A DNA stretch of 40,109 nt from an uncultured Lentisphaerota bacterium (GCA_903896595.1 CAITYL010000178.1:1-40109); one strand, 5' to 3'; positions 16,885 to 24,883 are shown, counted from the first letter of the stretch. Numbers and translations are program-made. Notes: generated from the letters alone by a model not told the origin.

Positions 16885-19338
16885 TCACACCTTGCGGTAG
16901 AAGAGCAGGCGGCTGTCCCGCAACTGCGGCATGGAAAAGGGCACGCCGCGCGTCGCCAGTTCCTGGCCGGTGCAGGTCCGGCTCTCGCCGGAGTCCGCAT
17001 CCTCGACCCGGTAAACCGTGTCGGCATCCAACCCCTGGAGCGCGAACTCGGCGGAGATGAAGGGGCTGTTTTCCCGGCGGAACGCCACCACCATGCCCTC
17101 GCCAAGGTCGGCGCGGTGCATCTGGTAGACCAGCCAATCCTCCGGTTTCAGGGTAATGTCGGTCAGCGGATACAGGTCGCCGAGATAGCAGGGAATGGCC
17201 CGCCGCAGGTCGGCGGTCATCTTCCGGTGCCAGGCCCAGGGATAAGCGGGGTCGACGGGATTGTACTCGTAAGGGAACATGTGCAGCACCACGCCGGTGC
17301 ACATGGCGCTGCGGAAGTTGTAGGTGTCGCCGGGGCGCGTGTGGGTGCCGGTGGTGCTGCACGGGAGCCAGTGCCCCAGTCCGACGGTCTGCACCTGTCC
17401 CGCCGTCGGCGAGAAGTTCGGAAAACATTGCACGTCACTGCGCCACAGGGGGATGCTCCGGCCGGCGGTTTCCAGGTCGAGCCGCCGGCCGCCGCTGGCG
17501 CAGTTGTCGATGATCAGCCCCGGATGCCGGCGCAGCAGCGCGTCCCAAAAGGCGTACAACCCCTCGATATGCCGGATCTCGGCGATGCCCTGGCGGTCGG
17601 GCGCGTCCGCCTGTTGCCAGTACGGCAGGGGCGACATGTTGAAGTCCTGCCGGTAGCAGTCGACACCGTGCTCGGTGATCAGTCCGGAGATGAAATCAGT
17701 CAGCCATTCACGGGCCTGCGGATCGCCCAGGTTGAAGAGCACGTTGGCGCCGGGAAGCTTTTGCCCCTGCGCCAGAAACCACTCTGGATGTTCCACGGTC
17801 AGGGGCGTGCCTTGAATGGCGCGTTCCGGCTCGAACCACAGCAGGAACTTCATGCCGGCCTGGTGGGCGGCGTCACTGATCGGTTTCAAGCCGTTGGGAT
17901 GGGCCTTGGGATTGACACACCAGTTGCCCACATGTTTGGCCCAGTCGCCCTTGTGCTCGTCCGGCGAATAACTGTCCTCCGGGCCGTACCAGCCGGCGTC
18001 GATCCAGTAATAGTCATAGTCCAACTGGTGGTTCCGGATCGCCTGGATGCGTTCCAAATGCCCCGCCGTTTTCATGCCGCCCCACGAACCAAACGTGATG
18101 GGGGCGGGAATGGTGGCACCGTCCAGGCGGTAGGTATGATGTTTTAAGATAAATTGCCGCAATAAATTATGTCCGCGCAGGGGCAGGCCGCTCCATGCCA
18201 GCAGGAGACCGCTCGGCGTGCGGATTTCCTCCCCCGGCAGAAGCTTGATGCGGGTGTGCGCCATTCCGCCGGTGATTTTCAGGCGGTCGCCCTCGACCTG
18301 GAAATCGGCCGCCCATTCCCCGCTCCAGCCGATCGCCGCCACGAAACCGCGCTCCGGCTCCGCGACATTGAAGAACGGCAGGACCGCCTCGGACGACCGG
18401 CCGCCGCCCCCGGCCGAGAGGTGAAGCGCCGGACCGCCCAGCACGGTCGTCTGCGGCAGAAAGTCGTCATTGCGGCACGGCGAACCGATGGCATGGTGCA
18501 GGACGGGCGGCTCGAAGACCGACTTGCTCAGGCTCAAGCCCTTGAGGTTCTCCAGAACGGGCGAATCCTGCCGGCCGCCGTTGCGGACATGCCAGACCCA
18601 CTCGGCGGCGGGAAAATCATGAAACTCCTTCAGATCCAGGGAAAATTCAAGGCCGGTGGCGGCGTCCGCATACAGCACCCGGTGAACGGTGACCGCCGCG
18701 GTTTTCGAGACCACCTCATGCCGGCGGGCGCACCGCGCCAACACGGTCCGCGCCTCCATGTCTCCGCACTGAAACGCCAGGGGCGGTTCGGCAACGAAGT
18801 CCGTTCCCCCCAGCAAGGGGACCGTGCGCCCGTCGGCCATCAGCACCTTGGGTTCGCACCAGTCGACATGGGCAAAACGGAGGTTGCCGCTCACCTCCCG
18901 GACCTTGAGCACAAACTCCGTGGCGCCCTGCAAATCCGCTTCCACCACCGCACCGGCATCCGTGACCCCCAGGGGCTGGCTCACCCACACCTCACACCCG
19001 CCCACTTCCACGGAAAACACCATCCGCAGCTCGGGCACCGTCCGGGTGAGCGGATTGTCATCGATTCCCGCCAGCGCCAGGAACGTCCGTCCCGGCGCGT
19101 TCAACTTGACCGCAATCTCGCTGTCCGCATGGGTGCCGAGGCCGTCGGCGTAGGTTTGCCCGTTCAGGCACAGCCGGCCGTTGCCGTCCGCAATGCTCCG
19201 TCCTTTTTGCAGTTGCCCCCACCCCTGCCGGCGGCAGGCGATGTTGTCCACGGCCGCCGGGGGTTCGCCCCGAGTCAGCCCGGCGACCCAATTGTGAATG
19301 GTCGTTGCTTCTTCCGGCAAGCTCACGGATGGTGACAT
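16885..19338 (-). CDS. Alpha-galactosidase, NPCBM domain plus GH36-type catalytic domain
   Basis: 817 residues. Residues about 15-160 form an NPCBM (novel putative carbohydrate-binding) domain, with YADGLGTHADSEIAVKL and FLALAGIDDNPL typical of it. The catalytic part follows: DYDYYWIDAGWY, FLLWFEPERAI, the nucleophile motif CYRQDFN, DNCASGGRRLDLET and the acid/base motif PLWRSDV. AAGGAG lies five bases before the ATG. No signal peptide is evident, which is odd for an NPCBM enzyme and suggests intracellular use or a non-classical export. A promoter (TTAACG, 17 bases, TATATT) lies just upstream, so it has its own transcription unit. The catalytic region is clearly paralogous to the enzyme at 4693-6696; this one adds the binding domain. 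Confidence 0.92.
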   Translation of the reverse strand: MSPSVSLPEEATTIHNWVAGLTRGEPPAAVDNIACRRQGWGQLQKGRSIADGNGRLCLNGQTYADGLGTHADSEIAVKLNAPGRTFLALAGIDDNPLTRTVPELRMVFSVEVGGCEVWVSQPLGVTDAGAVVEADLQGATEFVLKVREVSGNLRFAHVDWCEPKVLMADGRTVPLLGGTDFVAEPPLAFQCGDMEARTVLARCARRHEVVSKTAAVTVHRVLYADAATGLEFSLDLKEFHDFPAAEWVWHVRNGGRQDSPVLENLKGLSLSKSVFEPPVLHHAIGSPCRNDDFLPQTTVLGGPALHLSAGGGGRSSEAVLPFFNVAEPERGFVAAIGWSGEWAADFQVEGDRLKITGGMAHTRIKLLPGEEIRTPSGLLLAWSGLPLRGHNLLRQFILKHHTYRLDGATIPAPITFGSWGGMKTAGHLERIQAIRNHQLDYDYYWIDAGWYGPEDSYSPDEHKGDWAKHVGNWCVNPKAHPNGLKPISDAAHQAGMKFLLWFEPERAIQGTPLTVEHPEWFLAQGQKLPGANVLFNLGDPQAREWLTDFISGLITEHGVDCYRQDFNMSPLPYWQQADAPDRQGIAEIRHIEGLYAFWDALLRRHPGLIIDNCASGGRRLDLETAGRSIPLWRSDVQCFPNFSPTAGQVQTVGLGHWLPCSTTGTHTRPGDTYNFRSAMCTGVVLHMFPYEYNPVDPAYPWAWHRKMTADLRRAIPCYLGDLYPLTDITLKPEDWLVYQMHRADLGEGMVVAFRRENSPFISAEFALQGLDADTVYRVEDADSGESRTCTGQELATRGVPFSMPQLRDSRLLFYRKV

Positions 19339-19367
19339 GGCAGCTCCTTAGCAAGTTAAATATTCAA

Positions 19368-19396
19368 AATATACGAACAATATACACCATCGTTAA
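19368..19396 (-). promoter_or_regulatory. Putative sigma-70-type promoter for the NPCBM alpha-galactosidase
   Basis: Read on the minus strand: TTAACG (-35, 19391-19396), a 17-base spacer and TATATT (-10, 19368-19373), ending 29 bases before the ATG. The stretch is AT-rich in a GC-rich context. It also holds a partial direct repeat GTATATTGTTC / GTATATTTTG, a possible binding site for a local LacI-type regulator. Confidence 0.5.
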
Positions 19397-19610
19397 CCGC
19401 TCCGGGGAGGGGGCGCATGTCAGTTCCGTAGGCCCGTTGTGCTGGCACGTCGGCGCGAACAGTATGAAAGCGCCGTCAAGCCGGCGACACTCTAAAGTGC
19501 CAGCCCGGTTCCCGGCTGACGCGGTTTAGAGGGAGGGGGGCTTTTTTTGACGGTTGTCGATGGCGGTCGGGCGCGGCCGACGGCGACCGGCCGCAATCGG
19601 GATGGCGGGA

Positions 19611-21560
19611 TCAGGCCGAAAGCTGAGCTTGGAACGGGCCGGCCGGCAGGCCGTTGCGGTCCGCCAGGGTGTTGGGCGGGTTGTCGGCCCAGGCGTAACG
19701 CACCGCCACGGGGGCCGCGACGTGGGGAGAAGAGAGCACCACGGTTTTTCCGTCAATGACGGCGTTGGCCTCATGGAAAACGCGGTCGGCGCCGGCCAGG
19801 GCGAACCCGCATAGGGTGCCGCCGTCGCGGCAGCACAGGGCGCCGCCGTCCGTCGTAAAGGCCAGTCGCAAGCGGGCGCCTTCCGCTGTGACGCTCACGC
19901 AGACCGGACCGTCGCAGGCCACGGAGCGGCCGTAGGTTTTGGCCAGTGCCTGCAGGGCCAGCCGGCGGCCGACATCGAGCTTATTCTTGGGATGGATGTC
20001 CATCGCGTCACCGATGTCCACCGTGACCGCCAGGCCGCAGCCGGGCACGGTGGCCGCGATGTCGCGCTGTGCCTCGCGCAAGGCCGGCCACCAGCCCTGT
20101 GCGCCATCTTCCATTGGCGGCTGCCACGCGGCCAACTGGACGATGTGGAAGGCAAACGGGGGTGTGCCCGGCACGTGCGCCGGCGGTGCGCCGGCCGCCG
20201 CCCAGCGGGCCCGCCAGTCGGCGATCAGGACCGGCAGCAGTTCCCGGTATTCCTCCGCCCGGGCGGCATTGTTTTCGCCCTGGTACCAGATTGCACCCTT
20301 GGCGGGGAAGCGGACCAGGGGATGAATCATGGCATTGTAGAGCACGGTGCCGGGGTTGATCTCCACGCAGGGGTGTGCCTGTTCGACCGCATGGCGCCAC
20401 CTGCCCGTCAGCGGCACGGCCACTGTCTCTGGAGCCTGGCACGGCCGGAGCCGCATGGCCTCGGCGGGACCGCGCAGACCGCCCGCGTTCAAATGGTCGA
20501 ACACCCGCACCGCGATGACGTTCCGGCCCGCCTTGACCAGCCGTCCGGGGACGGCGTATTGCCGGGGGTGCATCCACCATTCCGGAGTTTCCTTGCCGGT
20601 GGCGCCGACCTGGACGCCGTTGAACCAGGTGACGTCAAAATCATCCGCCACCCCCAGTTCCAGGGTCAGCTCCTGGCCGGCCCAGTCCGCCGGCAGTTCG
20701 ATGGTGCGCCGGAACCATACCGCCCCGTTCAAGAGCAGGCCGCGCGTCTGCCAGAAGGCGGGCAGTTCCATCTCCGGCCAGGCGGCGTCCGCGAAAGCTG
20801 GCGACTCCCAGTCTTTGGTGAAGTTGCGGCGGCCGGCATCCGGCAAGGTGCCGTCCGGGTTCAGCGGCACGTCCGTGATCACCGGCTGGCCGCCGGCCAG
20901 GCGGACAAAGGGCGCCATGGCGTCGCGGAAGGCGTTGTCGCGGACCGTGTCGGGCGCCAGCCCCAGCCCCGCCAGGCGGGGATGAGCCGACAGTGCCTCC
21001 TGGCTGGTCCAGGCTTCGGCGGAAGTGCCGCCCACCGAGCTGTTGACCAGGCCGATGGGAATGTCCAGTTCACGTTCCAGTTCGCGGCCGAAATAGTAGC
21101 CCACAGCGGAGAACTCGCGGACGGTTTCCGGGGTGCAGGGCGTCCACGCGTCGCCACCCAAGTCCGCCTGCGGCTTGGTCAATCCCAAGCGCGGCACCTG
21201 GAACAACCGCAGTCGTGGATGGGTCGCGGCGGCCACCGCGGCGGCGCCATCTTGGGTGTTGCACAGCGGCCATTCCATATTGGACTGGCCGGAGCAAATC
21301 CAGACGTCACCCACCAGCACGTCGTGCAAGACCCGGGTGGATGAACCTTGGATGGTGATACCGTACGGCCCGCCCGCGGGCGGCACCGGCAGGCGAACGC
21401 TCCACGAGCCGTCCGCGGCCGCCGTGGCCTGGGCGGTTTCCCGTTCCAGGGTTGCCACGACCGTTTGTCCCGGTTGGTCCCAGCCCCACAGGTGGACGGG
21501 CACGTCGCGCTGAACAACCATGTGGTCGGCAAGAATCTTCGGCAGTTTCAGATCATTCAT
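19611..21560 (-). CDS. Sialate O-acetylesterase-like carbohydrate esterase (SASA family)
   Basis: 649-residue SGNH-type esterase predicted to remove acetyl groups from sugars. The catalytic serine motif is ICSGQSNMEW (Ser93); KGAIWYQGENNAAR is the second conserved block and AMDIHPKNK carries the catalytic Asp-x-x-His pair. A beta-sandwich resembling the sugar-binding domain of GH2 enzymes is inserted at about residues 250-380 (WFRRTIELPADWAGQELTLE), which is normal for this family. The start at 21560 (MNDLKLPKILADHMVVQRDV) is used because the family begins this way; an ATG 60 bases earlier adds unrelated residues. No signal peptide is seen. Members act on acetylated sialic acids but also on acetylated plant polysaccharides; here the alpha-galactosidase next door favours the latter, by inference. 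Confidence 0.88.
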   Translation of the reverse strand: MNDLKLPKILADHMVVQRDVPVHLWGWDQPGQTVVATLERETAQATAAADGSWSVRLPVPPAGGPYGITIQGSSTRVLHDVLVGDVWICSGQSNMEWPLCNTQDGAAAVAAATHPRLRLFQVPRLGLTKPQADLGGDAWTPCTPETVREFSAVGYYFGRELERELDIPIGLVNSSVGGTSAEAWTSQEALSAHPRLAGLGLAPDTVRDNAFRDAMAPFVRLAGGQPVITDVPLNPDGTLPDAGRRNFTKDWESPAFADAAWPEMELPAFWQTRGLLLNGAVWFRRTIELPADWAGQELTLELGVADDFDVTWFNGVQVGATGKETPEWWMHPRQYAVPGRLVKAGRNVIAVRVFDHLNAGGLRGPAEAMRLRPCQAPETVAVPLTGRWRHAVEQAHPCVEINPGTVLYNAMIHPLVRFPAKGAIWYQGENNAARAEEYRELLPVLIADWRARWAAAGAPPAHVPGTPPFAFHIVQLAAWQPPMEDGAQGWWPALREAQRDIAATVPGCGLAVTVDIGDAMDIHPKNKLDVGRRLALQALAKTYGRSVACDGPVCVSVTAEGARLRLAFTTDGGALCCRDGGTLCGFALAGADRVFHEANAVIDGKTVVLSSPHVAAPVAVRYAWADNPPNTLADRNGLPAGPFQAQLSA

Positions 21561-21597
21561 GTGAGGATAGAGAAAGCCTCTGTATGGTTTGCATTTT

Positions 21598-21661
21598 GAA
21601 CAGGAGGCAGCAGAGGCCACAGAGAAGCTTTTTCTCCGTTCTCTCCTGATTTCTCCTGTTC
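21598..21661. repeat. R4 palindrome, fullest copy
   Basis: GAACAGGAG at 21598 and its exact complement CTCCTGTTC ending at 21661 flank arms rich in AGAG/CTCT words, with a TTTTTC-like centre. Related single arms or degenerate copies are at 1-25, 1503-1557, 27322-27354 and 37132-37162. It lies upstream of the acetylesterase gene. Confidence 0.65.
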
Positions 21662-21881
21662 AAAAACGCTAAGGGTTTCGGTTGCGCCGGGGTGGCTTGA
21701 GGAACGAATGTGAGGCGTGAAACTTAATGTGTGAGGCGTGAAATTGCATTTTCACCATGAAGGGCATGAAGCACATGAAGTAAACAGGCAGCCGGGCGAC
21801 CCAAACGCGGGCAGGCGTTCTAATCTGGATTATTCATGAGAAATGAGATTCTCACACGACGACACGAAATCACGAAGAAAA

Positions 21882-21988
21882 TTTTCTCTCGCCAAGCACG
21901 CCAAGATCGCAAAGATAATCACCATTCTTTGGTAATTGAACGGTTACTTGAATTCCTTGGCGCTCTTTGCGTCTTTGCGAGAGAAAAC
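21882..21988. repeat. Inverted repeat TTTTCTCTCGC.../...GCGAGAGAAAA
   Basis: Left arm TTTTCTCTCGCCAAGCACGC with CCAAGATCGCAAAGA; right arm CTTGGCGCTCTTTGCG with TCTTTGCGAGAGAAAA. It is related in composition to the R3 elements (CGCAAAGAT words) but not identical. It is itself flanked by inverted copies of CATGAATAATCC-like sequence at about 21823-21840 and 22005-22025, and further out by CATGAAG-word arrays. Confidence 0.6.
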
Positions 21989-22061
21989 AAGGGTTGAATC
22001 ATTGACATTCATGAATAAATCAGGCTAATGCCATTTTTTCTTCGTGAGCTTCATGTTAGAC

Positions 22062-22095
22062 CCAAGAAAAAGCCCCGCCGGGGAGGGGCGGGGCT
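22062..22095 (-). terminator. Intrinsic terminator of the PEP-CTERM pseudogene
   Basis: On the minus strand AGCCCCGCC (22095-22087) pairs perfectly with GGCGGGGCT (22079-22071) around a seven-base loop, followed at once by TTTTTCTT. It is a textbook rho-independent terminator 31 bases after the gene's stop codon. Confidence 0.85.
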
Positions 22096-22126
22096 GGGGG
22101 AAAGGTGAACCGTCGGGGGACCGCGC

Positions 22127-22626
22127 TCAGCCGCGGCGGCGGCGCAGGGCGAAGGTCGCGGCGCCCAGAAGCAGCAGCGAGGCCATGGCCGGTTCGGGGA
22201 CCACTTCGTATTTGATGCTGTCGGCGGAGATGGTCTCCGCGTTGTTGTAGTCGAGGGCAAACACCGTCAGCGCGTGCGCAGATAGGCCTCGTCACCCGCC
22301 GCGCCGGGGTTGGCGGCCAGTCCGAATTGGAGGTCGTACGCCCATGGATCGTTGATCCCAAAGTTAGTGGCGGTCATCTTCACGGATTGTGCTTCCGAGT
22401 TGGGGGTCAGCGCGGTCTTGCTGGACAGGTTGCTGGTCCAACCAACGCCAGCTTTGACGTAGACATAGCTGTTCTCAACATAAACATTTCCCCCCGTTTC
22501 GGAGTGGTAGGTGGCGTCCCACACGGCGGGGTTGAGGGTGGTGCCGCTGAAGTCGTCGTTGATGTACACGCCGACGGGGGAGGCGTTGGCTGCCAGCGTC
22601 AGTCCCACGGTCGCGGCCAGGGTCAT
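22127..22626 (-). pseudogene. PEP-CTERM protein gene disrupted by a frameshift
   Basis: The first frame (22626-22267) encodes a signal-peptide-like start (TLAATVGLTLAANASPV), then YINDDFSGTTLNPAVWD, a jelly-roll-type beginning like that of the PEP-CTERM protein at 13806. It ends prematurely at a TGA after DEAYLRTR. The other frame, joining near 22270-22290, continues as TVFALDYNNAETISADSIKY, then EVVPEPAMASLLLLGAATFA and LRRRRG, a complete PEP motif, membrane helix and basic tail, stopping at 22127. One inserted or two deleted bases would restore a protein of about 166 residues. A TAG sits in frame eight codons before the ATG, leaving an atypically short signal sequence. An assembly error is an alternative. 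The terminator downstream is intact. Confidence 0.75.
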
Positions 22627-22714
22627 GAGTGCACGTTGAGAAACTTGTTTCTAATGGCCAATTATCATGCTCTTGAGGTTTGTCAAGCGCGCGCCGTTTT
22701 TATTCATTCACGCG

Positions 22715-23770
22715 TTACGCGTCACGTTTCACGTTCCCGCCCGTCCGGGCCACCGGCAGCACGGAGTCGCGCACGGTCAGGGAGCCCTGGAGAACATGGG
22801 TTTCGCCGTGGGCGGTCTGGCCGTCGCGCATCTGCCGGAGCAGCAGCTCCGCCGCCAATTGCCCCATGGCCTCGGTGGGCAGGGCGACACAGGTGACCGG
22901 CGGGTTGAGGAACTGCATCGGATAGACGTCGTCGAAACAGGCCAGGCCGACCTGGGTGGGGATGGCAATTCCCAGGTCGTAGGCGGCCCGCATCAGTTTC
23001 AGCGCCTGGAAATGGCCGTAGACGACGATCGCGGTGGCATGTTCGTCGCGTACGGCCAATTGGAGGAACGCCGCGGGCGTCAGGGTGTAGTCGTCATGCC
23101 CGGTCAGCGGTTTCAGCCGGTGCCGTTTCAGGAAGCCCAGGTAGGCAGCGTGCCGTTGCGCCACGCTGTAATGGCTGCGGCTTTTGACGGTGGTGCCCTG
23201 GGCATTGTAATAGGCGATCCGCCGGTGCCCCAACTCATACAGGTGGGAAAACAGCAGGTTGCAACACTGCGGCTCGTCCACGATCACACAACTCCCGTGC
23301 GGGCCGCAGACGCCATTGATGACCACATAGGGAATGCCGATTTTCTCGATCCGGGTCAGGCGCGCCGGATGGGCCACGTCCGGAATGGCGATGCCGTCCA
23401 CCGGCCATTGCGGCAGGTACTGTTCCGGTTCTTCCTCGGTCATCAGGTTGGTGGACACTTGATAGCCTTCGCGGGCCAACTGGTTGGACATGGTGACCAT
23501 GGCGTACTCGTAGGTCCCACTGGTGCCCTCCCATTTCTGTTTGTAGTCCAAAAACGCCACCAGCATGCTTTTCTTGGCCCACACGCTGCGGACGAACGGG
23601 TTGGGCTTGTAGCCGCTGGTTTTGACCAGGTCCAGAATCCGCTCGCGCACATCGGGCCGCACCGAAAAGCCTTCGGTGTAGCCGTTCAGCACCCGGCTGA
23701 CGGTGGACGAGGAGACGCCCAGTTGGCGGGCGATCTCCCGCATATTGGGGGCGAGACGTTTGGCCGGCAT
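22715..23770 (-). CDS. LacI-family transcriptional regulator
   Basis: 351 residues with the full LacI layout. An N-terminal helix-turn-helix (MREIARQLGVSSSTVSRVLN) with hinge region SGYKPNPFVRS precedes a periplasmic-binding-like effector domain (about 65-340) including GHRRIAYYNAQG, QVGLACFDDVYPMQFLNPPV and the dimer-face region MGQLAAELLLRQM. GAGGG lies seven bases before the ATG. It follows the PEP-CTERM pseudogene and lies near the acetylesterase and the second alpha-galactosidase on the same strand, so a role in their control is plausible. A palindrome just upstream of its own start suggests autoregulation. Confidence 0.92.
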   Translation of the reverse strand: MPAKRLAPNMREIARQLGVSSSTVSRVLNGYTEGFSVRPDVRERILDLVKTSGYKPNPFVRSVWAKKSMLVAFLDYKQKWEGTSGTYEYAMVTMSNQLAREGYQVSTNLMTEEEPEQYLPQWPVDGIAIPDVAHPARLTRIEKIGIPYVVINGVCGPHGSCVIVDEPQCCNLLFSHLYELGHRRIAYYNAQGTTVKSRSHYSVAQRHAAYLGFLKRHRLKPLTGHDDYTLTPAAFLQLAVRDEHATAIVVYGHFQALKLMRAAYDLGIAIPTQVGLACFDDVYPMQFLNPPVTCVALPTEAMGQLAAELLLRQMRDGQTAHGETHVLQGSLTVRDSVLPVARTGGNVKRDA

Positions 23771-23784
23771 TAAAAAACCCTCAA

Positions 23785-23798
23785 AGAAATATGTTTCT
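23785..23798. promoter_or_regulatory. Putative operator palindrome upstream of the LacI regulator
   Basis: AGAAATATGTTTCT, a 14-base dyad with one mismatched pair, 15 bases upstream of the regulator's ATG. LacI proteins bind such short palindromes and often regulate themselves, but this site does not match the usual central CG step, so support is modest. Confidence 0.3.
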
Positions 23799-23867
23799 CT
23801 TGGCTATTCCCCTAAAATATCGCCAAATCGTTGGGAATGCCAATGGCGGATTCCGCCGAGTGCATGA

Positions 23868-24063
23868 CAGTTGGGAACCCCCTTTTGAGGAAAGGCGGTT
23901 CCCAAACCCTCCGTCAAACCTGTTTGTGCCTTTTGCGGATTTCGCAGGCCGCCCCTGTTGTCCCAATCGTGGTTGGTTGCACTGAAGCGGCCTGCGGAAT
24001 CCGCAAAGGAGCACCCTTTTTCAAAAGGGTGGCCCCAACATCATCCGACAAAACGGTCATGCA
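23868..24063 (+). repeat. R2 compound palindrome, copy 2, overlapping ung
   Basis: Order A-B-C. Hairpin A is GGGAACCCCCTTTTG... to ...GGCGGTTCCC (23873-23903). B stem arms are TTTGCGGATTTCGCAGGCCG (23932-) and CGGCCTGCGGAATCCGCAAA (-24007). Hairpin C is CACCCTTTTTCAAAAGGGTG (24012-24031). The right flank ACATCATCCGACAAAACGGTCATGC (partly inverted at 25991) leads into the glycosylase frame. The T at arm base 11 opposite G keeps a wobble pair in a plus-strand transcript. Confidence 0.8.
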
Positions 24064-24789
24064 TCCGAATAGCGACAATTGTTCGGGCGGGTGTGGCGGC
24101 GGGTGGGCCGCAGGCAGGTGCCAGGCCACCGGCGGGCGGCCGGCCGCGGTCAGCAGCCGGTTGGCGGTGGAAAAGGGGCGGCTGCCCAAAAAGCCGCGGT
24201 GGGCGGACAGCGGCGACGGGTGGGGCGCGGTGAGAAGATGATGGTGCGGCGCGTTGATCAAGCCGGCTTTGCGCTGCGCCGGTGCCCCCCACAGCAGGAA
24301 CACCACCGGCTCGGGCCGGGCCGCCGCCGCCGTGATGATGGCGTCGGTGACGGCTTCCCAGCCCTGGTGCTGGTGGGAGTTGGCGGCGTGCGCCCGCACC
24401 GTCAGCACGGTGTTCAGCAGCAGTACGCCCTGGCGCGCCCATGTCTCCAGGTTGCCCGAGGCGGGCGGCGGTTCCCCCAGGTCGGTGGCCAATTCCTTGA
24501 AAATGTTGCGCAGGGAGGGGGGCGTGCGCACGCCGTCGGGGACGGAGAAGGCCAGGCCGCAGGCCTGGCCTTCATCGTGATAGGGATCCTGGCCGAGAAT
24601 GACCACGCGCACGTCCTGCCAGGGGGTGAGGCGGAGGGCGGCGAAGACCCGGTCGCGGGGCGGAAAGACCGTCTGTCCGGCGTCCGCTTCCGCCGTTAAA
24701 AAGGCGTCCATGGCCGGCAGTTGGGCGTTGACGATTGCCGCCGGCAGCCGGGCTCGCCAGTCCGCGGGGAGTTGGTCAGTTAGGGACAT
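23914..24789 (-). CDS. ung: Uracil-DNA glycosylase, family 1, with repeat-encoded tail
   Basis: Removes uracil from DNA as the first step of base excision repair. Family-1 motifs are intact: VVILGQDPYHDEGQA (catalytic Asp68), WARQGVLLLNTVLTVR, and APHPSPLSAHRGF (catalytic His and minor-groove loop). The enzyme core ends near residue 225-240, the usual family length. The frame then runs on through a dispersed R2 repeat, adding about 49 residues (243-291, starting CMTVLSDDVG). The start is ATG 24789, giving the usual SLTDQLPADWRARLP beginning. No ribosome site is visible, and a tandem octamer repeat begins ten bases upstream. The frame stays open upstream to 24975 through that repeat, but those residues are low-complexity (NHPTAQPPN) and unlikely to be real. 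Confidence 0.93.
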   Translation of the reverse strand: MSLTDQLPADWRARLPAAIVNAQLPAMDAFLTAEADAGQTVFPPRDRVFAALRLTPWQDVRVVILGQDPYHDEGQACGLAFSVPDGVRTPPSLRNIFKELATDLGEPPPASGNLETWARQGVLLLNTVLTVRAHAANSHQHQGWEAVTDAIITAAAARPEPVVFLLWGAPAQRKAGLINAPHHHLLTAPHPSPLSAHRGFLGSRPFSTANRLLTAAGRPPVAWHLPAAHPPPHPPEQLSLFGCMTVLSDDVGATLLKKGAPLRIPQAASVQPTTIGTTGAACEIRKRHKQV

Positions 24790-24799
24790 GGGGGAAATT

Positions 24800-24883
24800 G
24801 GTTGAGGGGTTGGGTGGTTGGGTGGTTGGGTGGTTGGGCGGTTGGGCGGTTGGGCGGTTGGGTGGTTGGGCGGTTGAGGGGTT
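24800..24883. repeat. Tandem octamer repeat (GGTTGGGY)n
   Basis: Ten units of eight bases plus GGTT: GGTTGAGG, then eight units of GGTTGGGT or GGTTGGGC, then GGTTGAGG. It lies ten bases upstream of the ung start, where its promoter or ribosome site would be. The G-rich strand carries repeated GG and GGG runs compatible with quadruplex formation. Confidence 0.9.

Larger units (their letters stand above)
21561..22126. other. Intergenic region filled with nested inverted repeats
   Basis: No gene is supported. It contains an R4 palindrome (21598-21661), a direct repeat of TGTGAGGCGTGAAA (near 21709 and 21732), and a nested set of inverted repeats between about 21750 and 22056. The intrinsic terminator of the frameshifted PEP-CTERM gene lies at 22062-22095. 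Confidence 0.6.

Noticed and set aside
19992-21344. Plus-strand open frame of about 450 codons opposite the acetylesterase
   Set aside because: Antisense shadow; Arg/Pro/Gly-rich with no motif, while the opposite strand has intact GQSNM and DIHP motifs.
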